Positions 1 to 5,635 of a stretch of DNA of 7,142 bases are shown here, one piece after another. The stretch is taken from contig CALCCX010000009.1 of NCBI GenBank assembly GCA_937900165.1, positions 1 through 7,142 of the forward strand, in the 5' to 3' direction. Positions within the stretch are counted from its first letter, which is position 1, and each line of letters starts with the position of its first letter. Position numbers and translations under genes: made by a program. Source of the stretch: an uncultured Acidimicrobiia bacterium. GTDB taxonomy: Bacteria; Actinomycetota; Acidimicrobiia; Spongiisociales; Spongiisociaceae. The notes beneath the pieces were generated by a model. That model saw only the letters and a list, made by a program, of their open reading frames with translations, searched no databases and was not told where the DNA came from.

Positions 1-314
1 AAGGCAAGCCGATCGACGCCTTGACCGACGCCGACAACCGGGAGTTGGACGAAGCGATTGTGAGGCTTTACAAGGGCAAGAAACCGGGCAACCACATGGG
101 CAACTTCTTCGCCTGCGTGGAGGATCGCAGCACGCCGATTTCCGACGTCGCCACGCACCATCGAACGATGACTTCGTGTCACCTCTGCAACATTACCCTG
201 ATGCTGGGCCGCGACCTGAAGTGGGATCCGGACCGCGAGCAGTTCATCGGCGACGAGCAGGCTACCGCGCTCATGTCGCGGGCGCGGCGGGCACCGTACC
301 TCATGGAAGCCTGA
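1..314 (+). CDS. Gfo/Idh/MocA-type oxidoreductase, C-terminal end (5' partial)
   Basis: The frame is open from the left edge (codons from base 3) and ends at TGA 312-314, leaving about 103 residues. The visible end carries a run reading roughly TSCHLCNITLMLGRDLKWDP, then QFIGDEQA and an SRARRAPY tail. This is the closing signature I associate with the large group of Gfo/Idh/MocA-like oxidoreductases of Planctomycetota and related phyla (HR...CHLGNI...LGR.LKWDP...F.GD..AN...SR..R.PW). Members are NAD(P)-dependent sugar or cyclitol dehydrogenases, often exported by the Tat system. The Rossmann fold, catalytic residues and any signal lie outside the window, so the substrate cannot be said. A TTG at 21 could be read as a start, but the upstream codons continue the same protein, so it is internal. 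Its stop lies 9 bases from the stop of the convergent gene. Confidence 0.8.
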   Translation, partial: GKPIDALTDADNRELDEAIVRLYKGKKPGNHMGNFFACVEDRSTPISDVATHHRTMTSCHLCNITLMLGRDLKWDPDREQFIGDEQATALMSRARRAPYLMEA

Positions 315-323
315 TGGGCGGTG

Positions 324-1614
324 TCACGATTTGTCGGCCACCGGCTGTTCCGCCACGGCGGTGCCCTGCGGGTCGACCGGCGCGGATCGAGCAACCGGGC
401 CCCGAACGGACAAATACCGGCGCAGCGAAAAGAAGCTCGGCAACTCGGTCTTCTTCGTACCTTTGCTCAGCGCGCGGAGTTCCAGTGCCGCGCGCTCCTG
501 GCTGATCCGTTCGTGGCAGAGGTCGCGGTAGATCAGATCCGCTTTGCGGCGGCGGCGCACGGCTTCGGTCAGGTCCTGGCAATCCCTGAAGAAGCGCCCC
601 AGCCTGGCCACGAGCCCGGTTGTCCTGGCGCCGCCAGTACGGGTCTGCTCGATCTCCTGCAGGGCCAGGTCGAGACGGGTTTCCACCAGATCCAATTCGG
701 CCTGGAAGTCTTCGCGTTGGGCCGCCGGCAGGACCCTGGCCCGGCGGATCGTGTCGCGCACCTCTTGCCCGCAGAGCTGGCCGAACTCCTGGAAAGTGGC
801 CAACGTCTGCAGGCCGCTCCGTGCGGTGGCCAGGTCGGCATCGAGCAGCATACCACACGCCGCGTGGCATTCTCGCCACGCCTGCCAGCGATAGACCAGG
901 TCCAGGCCCGAGCCCTTGATGTTCTGCATGCCCATGATGCGGTTGAAGAATCCGGGCGGCGTCTCTTCGCAAATGCGATGCATGATCTGCTCACCCGATA
1001 GGTCGCCGCTGTCAAGGACAACGATCTTGCGTTCCAGCCATTCGCGCAGGACCGCCCGCGCGGCGGCGTTCACTTCGTCGCGCTCGGCTGCCGGTGCCGA
1101 CTCGATGCGGGACACCATACGCTGGTATTCGTCGCAGCCGCGGAGCTGGCGGTCGAGGTGCGTTTTGAGGCCGGCGGTCAGGGCCGGATCGAGGCCGAGC
1201 TGGTTGAGGCGGTCGGCGAGCGCTGCCGGCTGCTGCCACAGATCTTCCAGTTCGTGCCGGGCAGTGCCGGCCAACCCGTCGGGCAGGGCGGTGGCGACGC
1301 CGTCGAGCATGACCGCCAGTTCCCTCCGGGTCTGGCTCGCGTCGAGCACCTGCCGCAGGCGTTGGGCGAACTGTCGAAACGCGCCCGCCGCCTGCTCGAC
1401 GGAGCCGTCTCGGCGCCAGATGGTCAGATCGCGCGTGTATTGTTCGCGTGCCTGGCGCAGGAATCCCTGCATGCCCTCGAGGTTAGTGCCAATCAGGAAA
1501 TGGCGATCGACGGAAATGTCCTTGACGAGAATATCGGCGAACACGCGCGAACGGGGCACCCGGTCGGCGCGATTGTTCACCACCGTCGTAATCCACACGC
1601 CCGGCTCGGCGGCG
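324..1614 (-). CDS. Unrecognised helical protein, C-terminal ~430 residues (5' truncated at junction)
   Basis: A long minus-strand frame stops at TGA (326-324). It stays open to a GTG at 1820, but the part beyond about 1610 is antisense to conserved thiolase sequence, so I believe the real gene is cut near there. The retained N-terminal end reads PGVWITTVVNNRADRVP, then a strongly motif-like SVDRHFLIGTNLEGM. The rest is rich in Arg, Leu, Glu and Gln and looks largely alpha-helical. It has a likely coiled-coil stretch around the AAQREDFQAELDLVETRL segment (near 690-740) and a low-complexity Pro/Ala/Val tail. There is no signal peptide or membrane segment in what remains. I do not recognise the family. 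Large bacterial tubulin-like proteins came to mind, but the diagnostic glycine-rich GTPase loop would lie in the missing N-terminal part, so this is only a guess. No initiation codon is assigned. Confidence 0.6.
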
Positions 1615-1620
1615 GGATCG
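1600..1620. other. Putative chimeric join or rearrangement breakpoint
   Basis: Thiolase-like sequence on the plus strand begins abruptly at the codons for IVPIEL (from 1617). In the same few bases the family-like sequence of the minus-strand protein ends (around its PAAEPGVW residues). Both genes are therefore missing their 5' ends at a single point, facing each other. No insertion-sequence ends, tRNA or obvious long direct repeat is visible here. The neighbours on the two sides also suggest different source phyla. The exact base cannot be fixed by eye; I place it between about 1600 and 1620. Confidence 0.55.
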
Positions 1621-2204
1621 TGCCGATCGAACTCCAATCCAAGAACGGAACCGTGGTCTTCGAGACCGATGAGAACCCACGGCCTGGATCGACGATTGAA
1701 ACTCTTGCGAAGCTGACCCCCGTTCAGCCGGACGGAGTCATCACTGCCGGCAACGCGGCAAGCATCAACGACGGGGCTGCTGCGGCGATCGTGGCGAGCG
1801 CAGACGCTTTCACCCGGCACAACCTAGAACCGTTGGCCCGCATCGTCACCGAAGGCACAGCCATGGTTGGCTGCGATCCGAACCTGATGGGCTATTCGTG
1901 CGTGGACGCTCTCAACTCTGCGCTCGACGGGGCCGGTAGGACCGTGGATGATCTAGACCTGATCGAATGCAACGAAGGTTTCGCAGTGCAGCTGCTCGCC
2001 TGCGAAGAGATGGGCGGATGGGACCGCGAGCGGTTGAACGTCGATGGGGGCTCGGTCGGCCTCGGACATCCGGTCGGCATGTCAGGCCTGCGGATCTCGA
2101 TTCACCTCGCCAAGGCCTTAAAACAACGCGACCTCAAACTCGGCGGCGCAACCATCCCCGCCGGCTCAGGCCTAGGCACCGCAATTCTCTTGGAATCGGT
2201 CTAG
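1617..2204 (+). CDS. Thiolase / acetyl-CoA acetyltransferase family, C-terminal half (5' truncated)
   Basis: About 195 residues match the second half of a normally ~390-residue thiolase. In order they show IVPIEL...VVFETDENPRP, the TLAKLTPV and TAGNAASINDGAAA loop (around 1740-1790), an NEGF motif (1971-1982), and GLGHPVGMSG with the catalytic His at 2067-2069. The family condenses or cleaves acyl-CoAs, for example in beta-oxidation or acetoacetyl-CoA formation. The N-terminal half with the nucleophilic Cys (Cys89 in the Zoogloea enzyme) is absent: upstream DNA codes for an unrelated protein on the other strand. The second active-site Cys (Cys378 in Zoogloea, usual context ATLCIGGG) aligns with Pro (CCC at 2157-2159) in ATIPAGSGLG. 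Even a full-length version may therefore not be a standard thiolase. The frame is open further upstream, but that part shows no thiolase similarity. Family assignment is firm, function is not. Confidence 0.82.
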   Translation: MVPIELQSKNGTVVFETDENPRPGSTIETLAKLTPVQPDGVITAGNAASINDGAAAAIVASADAFTRHNLEPLARIVTEGTAMVGCDPNLMGYSCVDALNSALDGAGRTVDDLDLIECNEGFAVQLLACEEMGGWDRERLNVDGGSVGLGHPVGMSGLRISIHLAKALKQRDLKLGGATIPAGSGLGTAILLESV

Positions 2205-2373
2205 GTCTGTCGCCCTCGACGTGGCCAGCCGAGTCGTTCTCGTCGCCATTGTTGCCGAGTGTACCCGACCCATGTCCAGGTCATGGTAGCCGAATTCGTG
2301 CCACCGCTGGTGAGCGTGTTCGAAGGTGAGGCCAACCAATGATCAACGCCCTGGCGGCACTGTACGCTGAGGG

Positions 2374-2796
2374 TCAGTCCGTCACAGCGACTCCGAGGCC
2401 AAGGGTGATCGCCGCCGCAGCGAGGTCGGCGTCGCCCGTGACGAGCACCAGGTCGTCGCCTGATACGGACAGGGCCGCCGCGAGATGGACGGCGTCGTAC
2501 CCGCGCAGGGAATGTTCCCGGGCGAGGCCGTCAGCCGCTCGGACGAGGGCCTTGGTGACCTCAACGTGGTCCACATAATGGAGAAGTGACTCGAGTTGAG
2601 CGACTGCGCTTGTGAGCTGGTGGCCATTTATACGGCCCATGCGCTCGGCCCGACCAAGCGCGGCTCCGGCCTCCGCGTGCAGGAGACGGACGCTGAGGAC
2701 ACGACCCGAATCGTTCCACAAGCGCTCGCACTGCGGCGAACTCGGCTCCTCGATGATGAGCGGGATGATCGCCGATGTGTCGAAATAGGCGATCAC
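2374..2796 (-). CDS. vapC: VapC-family PIN-domain ribonuclease toxin
   Basis: This 140-residue protein has the size and motif order of a VapC toxin, a Mg2+-dependent endoribonuclease that cleaves tRNA or other RNA and stops growth unless bound by its antitoxin. The acidic PIN residues are visible: Asp6 in the N-terminal YFDTSA strand, Glu42 in LLHAEAG, Asp101 in LRGYDAVHLA, and Asp122/Asp124 in VTGDADL. The site appears intact. The start is GTG, whose first bases overlap the TGA of the upstream antitoxin gene (shared GTGA, 4 bases). This is the usual sign of translational coupling in vapBC operons. Its sequence style (LRGYDAVHLAAAL) resembles actinobacterial, particularly mycobacterial, VapCs. 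The target RNA cannot be predicted from sequence. Confidence 0.93.
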   Translation of the reverse strand: MIAYFDTSAIIPLIIEEPSSPQCERLWNDSGRVLSVRLLHAEAGAALGRAERMGRINGHQLTSAVAQLESLLHYVDHVEVTKALVRAADGLAREHSLRGYDAVHLAAALSVSGDDLVLVTGDADLAAAAITLGLGVAVTD

Positions 2797-3056
2797 TGCC
2801 GCTGCTCGGCCACCAAATCACTCACCGTGCCCTTGGCCCTGATCCGATCGCCAGAACGCGGCTGTTTGGGGCTCTGGGCTGGGGTGACCAGACCATCGGC
2901 GATCAGTCGATCGAGCGGGCGTTGCCCAATCGGAACGAGCCGGGCCACGGCCTTCCCGTGATCGGTCACGGTGACCTCTTCGCCCTCTCGAACCGCACTG
3001 AGATAACGGCTCAGATGGTCGCGCAGTTCGCGGACACCTACTTCCATAGTCGCCAT
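2793..3056 (-). CDS. vapB: VapB antitoxin, Phd/YefM (prevent-host-death) family
   Basis: The protein has 87 residues from ATG 3056. The N-terminal segment MEVGVRELRDHLSRYL...VREGEEVTVTDHGKAVARLVP is the DNA-binding and dimerisation domain of Phd/YefM-type VapB antitoxins. The C-terminal tail (RSGDRIRAKGTVSDLVAEQ) is the toxin-wrapping part, with the GTVSDLV element common in actinobacterial partners of VapC. It neutralises the PIN toxin encoded just downstream and should repress its own operon. Three in-frame ATGs exist, at 3074, 3056 and 3047. I prefer 3056 or 3047, because family members start at or just before MEVGVREL; neither has a strong ribosome-binding site. The gene end overlaps the vapC start by 4 bases. 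Confidence 0.9.
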   Translation of the reverse strand: MATMEVGVRELRDHLSRYLSAVREGEEVTVTDHGKAVARLVPIGQRPLDRLIADGLVTPAQSPKQPRSGDRIRAKGTVSDLVAEQRQ

Positions 3057-3063
3057 TATGGCG
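3051..3063. promoter_or_regulatory. 13-bp palindrome over the vapB start, candidate autoregulatory operator
   Basis: CGCCATTATGGCG is a perfect inverted repeat: 6-base arms around one base. It covers the preferred vapB start codon (3056-3054 on the minus strand). Phd/YefM-type antitoxins and their toxin complexes bind palindromes at their own promoter. Part of the symmetry could be chance in GC-rich coding sequence, so this is a candidate only. Confidence 0.35.
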
Positions 3064-3404
3064 CTTTTTCGCATATAAATCTAGCCACATTTGGATGCTC
3101 GATTGACCGTCCATCGAGCGGGCTACATAGGCCCTCTACGGATGTCTGGGCTCAGATATCCCTCTTCCCGAAAGTGCCGGACCCCAAGATGGTGGGTCGG
3201 GAGGGCCTCTCACGTCGCCCGATGCCACGCGTAGAGTTCCGAGGACGTTCGGCCCTACTGAGCAACAGGCTTGTCACATACGGTCGAATTTGGAACGGTA
3301 CTGCGCCGGCCGCTTGGTCTTGGATGCGCTCAAAGCTACCGGCGCCATCTGCGAGCCTCTGACGAGCGCCAAAAGATCGGGGTCGGGCCGAAGGGAAGGC
3401 AGAC
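3057..3404. other. Divergent intergenic region between vapBC and the 3405-4615 gene pair
   Basis: This stretch of 348 bases has no convincing gene. It holds the vapBC promoter side (inverted repeat at 3097-3119, AT-rich bases around 3071-3083). At its right end it has the leader of the next gene, with AAGGGAAGG at 3391-3399. Frames open through 3120-3400 on either strand show no recognisable domain, and their residue make-up (Arg/Pro/Ser-rich) is typical of non-coding GC-rich frames. I see no tRNA, repeat array or strong terminator. A promoter for the plus-strand pair must lie here, but I cannot point to clear -35/-10 boxes. Confidence 0.5.
3097..3119. promoter_or_regulatory. Inverted repeat upstream of vapBC, candidate operator
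   Basis: GCTCGAT and ATCGAGC form 7-base perfect arms separated by 9 bases, about 23-40 bases upstream of the earliest possible vapB start. An AT-rich stretch follows toward the gene (TAGATTTATATG on the minus strand, 3083-3072) that could hold the -10 element. Position and symmetry suit binding by the VapB antitoxin dimer. The loop is long for a terminator and there is no T-run. Confidence 0.4.
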
Positions 3405-3653
3405 ATGAAGCGATTTGCGATCTCCATAGTGCTCGCAGCAGGCGTGACGCTGGCAACGTGGAAGATGGTTCAGGCGTGCGATCCTGTAGTGCGAGCAAGG
3501 TGCTCGGAGATGTGTGAGCGCATGTTCAGCCAGATGCCGGAGTCGTTTCCTCCGAACCGCATGATGGCGGATCTCGTCACCGTGAAGAAGCAGACCGCCT
3601 CGATCCTCGACCTGCTCGAGGATCGAACCAAGAGCCAAAGGTGTGTCCCCTAA
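3405..3653 (+). CDS. Small exported or membrane-anchored Cys-containing protein, possible lipoprotein
   Basis: This 82-residue protein of unknown function begins MKRF followed by a hydrophobic run (residues 4-19). VQAC at residues 22-25 is an acceptable though imperfect lipobox, with Lys20 and Met21 between the hydrophobic core and the Cys. It is therefore either a lipoprotein with Cys25 as the lipidated residue or a single-pass anchored protein. The mature part has a compact CDPVVRARCSEMCERM segment (Cys25, Cys33, Cys37), then MPESFPPNRMM, then a helical MADLVTVKKQTASILDLLEDR. The start is well supported: a purine-rich AAGGGAAGG at 3391-3399 precedes the ATG by 5 bases. Its TAA shares a base with the ATG of the downstream membrane protein (TAATG), implying translational coupling. 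The Cys-x3-Cys spacing could bind metal or form a disulphide; nothing visible decides this. Confidence 0.72.
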   Translation: MKRFAISIVLAAGVTLATWKMVQACDPVVRARCSEMCERMFSQMPESFPPNRMMADLVTVKKQTASILDLLEDRTKSQRCVP

Positions 3654-4615
3654 TGCGTGCCGCGCCCGCCGAAAGGCCGCACGCTCAGCAGGTGCTACCG
3701 CCCGTCCCCGGCTCCCGAGTCCGCACCTTTTTGCGCGGCCTCGTAGTTAGCAACCCAGGAATCGATCATAGGGAAGCAGAGTTGAACAGGGCTTGGCTAT
3801 GGCTGTCTGTTCCGATTGCACTGCTGGGCGCTACCGCATCGTGGGTGGGCATCGTGATTGACAGTACATATGAGCGAGATGTCGAGAGCTTCGCAGTGCA
3901 GGCCGTGTCTCAGGACTATGTCACGCTGTTGGTTGCGGTGCCAGCCACCCTGTTACTCGGCTGGCTCGCCTCGCGGGGATCGTTGTCGGCACGTCTCATG
4001 TGGCACGGAGTGGTGTTCTACTTCGTGTACACCTACACCATTGCGTCGTTCATGGTCAGGTTCAATGACCTGTTCTTGGTCTATACATCCCTCCTCGCGT
4101 GCTCCATCTTTGCCCTGATCGGTGGCATTGCGAGTCTGGGCTGGCCCCTGAGACCTTCAAAGTTTGGGATGTCGTGGCCGCGGCGCAGTGTGGTCGGATT
4201 TCTGATCGTGATCGTTGCCACCTTCTTGCTCCTGTGGCTCTCCGACATCCTCCCTGCGATCGTGAACGGGGTCGAACCGGAGAGCCTCGCCGAGTCAGCG
4301 ACCCCTACGAACGGCATCCAAGTACTCGACCTGTCTCTCCTGCTTCCGGGCAGTGCCCTTACCGCGTACTGGGTATGGAAGTCCGAATCGAGAGGCTACG
4401 TGTTCGCCACCGGGTTAGTCGCATACGTTGCACTGCTAAGCCTGGCACTGGTAGCGATGATCATCGGACTGTCCAGGGCAGACCTCGCAGCCGACACCGC
4501 CATCAGCGTCATCTTCATCGTTGTCGCCGGAGTCGCATCAGCGCTTCTTTTCGCCATCGTCCGATCGATGCCAAGGACGGCCATAAGGGCGTCGGACCAA
4601 ACGACAGGCCTGTAA
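3653..4615 (+). CDS. Uncharacterised multi-pass membrane protein (about 8 helices)
   Basis: The protein has 320 residues from ATG 3653, chosen because the preceding TAA overlaps it as TAATG. A GTG at 3641 would add four residues and is less likely. After a ~45-residue polar N-terminus there are about eight hydrophobic segments: residues 48-69, 90-107, 116-134, 140-164, 180-203, 226-242, 250-273 and 282-303. The loop before helix 6 contains PTNGIQVLDLSLLLP (residues 218-232). This resembles a PTN..VLDL..LLP element I have seen in uncharacterised integral membrane proteins of several phyla, but I know no function for it. No transporter, kinase or protease signature is visible. The tail after helix 8 is short and basic/polar. 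The coupled small protein upstream may be a partner or an independent cell-envelope gene. Confidence 0.8.
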   Translation: MRAAPAERPHAQQVLPPVPGSRVRTFLRGLVVSNPGIDHREAELNRAWLWLSVPIALLGATASWVGIVIDSTYERDVESFAVQAVSQDYVTLLVAVPATLLLGWLASRGSLSARLMWHGVVFYFVYTYTIASFMVRFNDLFLVYTSLLACSIFALIGGIASLGWPLRPSKFGMSWPRRSVVGFLIVIVATFLLLWLSDILPAIVNGVEPESLAESATPTNGIQVLDLSLLLPGSALTAYWVWKSESRGYVFATGLVAYVALLSLALVAMIIGLSRADLAADTAISVIFIVVAGVASALLFAIVRSMPRTAIRASDQTTGL

Positions 4616-4649
4616 CCGGCTGGGGCCAAGGTGCTGGGAACCGTGCGAA

Positions 4650-5046
4650 GTGGCCACCGAACCGATTGTGTCAGAGATCTACGGAATGGGAGAGGCGTTC
4701 TTCGCGGCACTGGAGGCCGATGCGGACCCATCATGGAGATGCCCGGGATTCCGTCCGTGCAGGGCAGAGTGAGGGTCCTGTCCGAAGCACGCCAACTTCA
4801 CCGTAGCCAAGAGGGTGAGATCCTGGTGTGTGGGGCCATCTCACCCAACTGGACCCCGGCCTGCGGCAAGATCGCGGCGTGTGTCTGCGACCCGGCGGAA
4901 ACCTCACTCACGCAGCCATCGTCAGCCGCGAATACCGCATCCCGACAGAAACCGGCTGTGCGGTGGCCACCCAGGCCCTCAAGGATGGCGACCTCATCGA
5001 AGTAGACGGCGACACCGGCACCGTCCGCATCCTGGAACGGGCCTAG
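4650..5046 (+). pseudogene. PEP-utilising enzyme mobile (swivel) domain protein, broken by two frameshifts
   Basis: Three consecutive frames give one protein. From GTG 4650, the first reads VATEPIVSEIYGMGEAFF...ADADPSW to about 4736. The second reads EMPGIPSVQGRVRVL...GEILVCGAISPNWTP...CVCD to about 4891. The third reads PGGNLTHAAIVSREYRIPT...DGDTGTVRI to TAG 5046. Adding one G after TGG (4734-4736) and one C to CCC (4891-4893) restores a continuous protein of about 132 residues. The pieces match the swivelling phosphohistidine domain of PEP synthase, PPDK and related dikinases; the conserved His sits in the THAAIVSREY motif. The usual ATP-grasp and PEP-binding domains are absent, so it would be a stand-alone swivel domain or a relic. 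Both lesions are one-base losses in short homopolymers, so sequencing error is as likely as real decay. The start is uncertain. Confidence 0.78.
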
Positions 5047-5070
5047 AAACCCCGGTCGTGGTCCGCCCGG

Positions 5071-5334
5071 TCAGCGAGGGCGGTATGCGTCTCTGCGGTG
5101 TTGCACACGGTGGATCAGAACGATTTGGTCGTCATCGAAAATCTCGTAGATGATTCGGTAATCGCCACGTCGTGCGGACCAGAGACCGTCGAGTTCTCCA
5201 ACCAACGGCTTGCCGAGCCGGTTTGGGTTGTCGGCGATCGGTCCGAAGATGGACTCCAGCGCCGCGTGCCGCATCTTTTCAGGGAGCCGGTTGAGATGGC
5301 GGAGACCTTCAGCCGTGATCTCGACCTCATACAC
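5071..5334 (-). CDS. relE: RelE/ParE-superfamily toxin
   Basis: This 87-residue protein has the RelE toxin fold pattern. RLPEKM (16-21) and FGPIADNPNRLGKPL (30-44) are followed by GLWSARRGDYRIIYEI (50-65) and a final RVQHRRDAYR (76-85). It closely resembles the mycobacterial RelE group, which cleaves mRNA in the ribosomal A site. Basic residues Arg55, Arg56, Arg60, His79, Arg80 and Arg81 and Tyr84 are candidates for RNA contact and catalysis. The start is GTG at 5334. GAGGA lies 6 bases upstream, overlapping the antitoxin's stop region, and only 9 bases separate the two genes, so they form one operon. An ATG at 5330 is out of frame. The 3' end converges on the swivel-domain gene, 24 bases away. 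Confidence 0.93.
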   Translation of the reverse strand: MYEVEITAEGLRHLNRLPEKMRHAALESIFGPIADNPNRLGKPLVGELDGLWSARRGDYRIIYEIFDDDQIVLIHRVQHRRDAYRPR

Positions 5335-5343
5335 GCAGCGTCC

Positions 5344-5598
5344 TCAGACGTGGTCCCGGAGACGAGAGCGCTTGCCCTGCTCAGCTTCGGTGCGCGAACG
5401 CCGCAGCGACTCCATGAGCTCATCATCCTTGAGGATGTCGAGGGTCTCTTCGAGGGAGTCGAGATCGTCAGGGCTCACCAGCACGAACGAGGGCCGTCCA
5501 TTGCGGGTCACCAGAATGCGGTCGTGCTGGCCCTCAACCCGGTCGGCCAATTCGGATAGGTGTGCCTTGACTTCAGAGAACGGGAGTGTCTCAGTCAT
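5344..5598 (-). CDS. relB: RelB antitoxin, Phd/YefM family
   Basis: The protein has 84 residues from ATG 5598. MTETLPFSEVKAHLSELADRV followed by DRILVTRNGRPSFVLVSPDDLDSLEETLDIL is the classic Phd/YefM DNA-binding antitoxin domain. The charged C-terminal tail (DDELMESLRRSRTEAEQ...) would wrap the RelE toxin. It matches mycobacterial RelB in order and spacing. The frame stays open upstream to 5811, but that part is a P450 relic; the family-typical start and the promoter place the true start at 5598. No Shine-Dalgarno precedes it, which fits a leaderless or near-leaderless mRNA. It represses its own operon in the known systems. Confidence 0.92.
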   Translation of the reverse strand: MTETLPFSEVKAHLSELADRVEGQHDRILVTRNGRPSFVLVSPDDLDSLEETLDILKDDELMESLRRSRTEAEQGKRSRLRDHV

Positions 5599-5606
5599 AC
5601 CAACAC

Positions 5607-5635
5607 ATGATAGGTCAAAATATTGACCTACACAA
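5607..5635 (-). promoter_or_regulatory. relBE promoter (-35 TTGTGT, 17-base spacer, -10 TATCAT)
   Basis: On the minus strand TTGTGT (5635-5630) and TATCAT (5612-5607) are 17 bases apart. Transcription would begin about 7-9 bases after the -10 box, at or next to the relB ATG (5598). The transcript would then be leaderless, which agrees with the missing ribosome-binding site and is common in actinobacteria. Confidence 0.5.
5611..5630. promoter_or_regulatory. Palindromic operator for RelB/RelBE autoregulation
   Basis: TAGGTCAAAATATTGACCTA has perfect 8-base arms (TAGGTCAA / TTGACCTA) around AATA. It begins 12 bases upstream of the relB start and lies almost wholly between the proposed -35 and -10 boxes. 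Binding by the Phd/YefM-type antitoxin would block RNA polymerase directly. Confidence 0.7.

Noticed and set aside
1158..1610. Plus-strand open frame continuous with the thiolase
   Set aside because: Its translation shows no thiolase features and is antisense to the better-formed minus-strand protein; the frame is open by chance in GC-rich DNA.
916..1716. Long plus-strand frame of 266 codons
   Set aside because: The Ser/Arg-rich translation is typical of an antisense frame over a GC-rich gene and has no domain.
1620..1820. N-terminal extension of the minus-strand protein to a GTG at 1820
   Set aside because: It is antisense to highly conserved thiolase sequence, so it is not likely to be native N-terminal protein.
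3152..3427. Minus-strand frame of 91 codons in the intergenic region
   Set aside because: There is no ribosome-binding site or recognisable motif, and it runs over the leader and start of the well-supported 3405 gene.
4099..4806. Plus-strand frame of 235 codons over the membrane protein
   Set aside because: It is a shifted frame of the 8-helix protein; the Arg/Pro/Cys-rich translation lacks hydrophobic segments.
5098..5559. Plus-strand frame of 153 codons opposite relBE
   Set aside because: It is antisense to two clear toxin-antitoxin genes, with no independent evidence.
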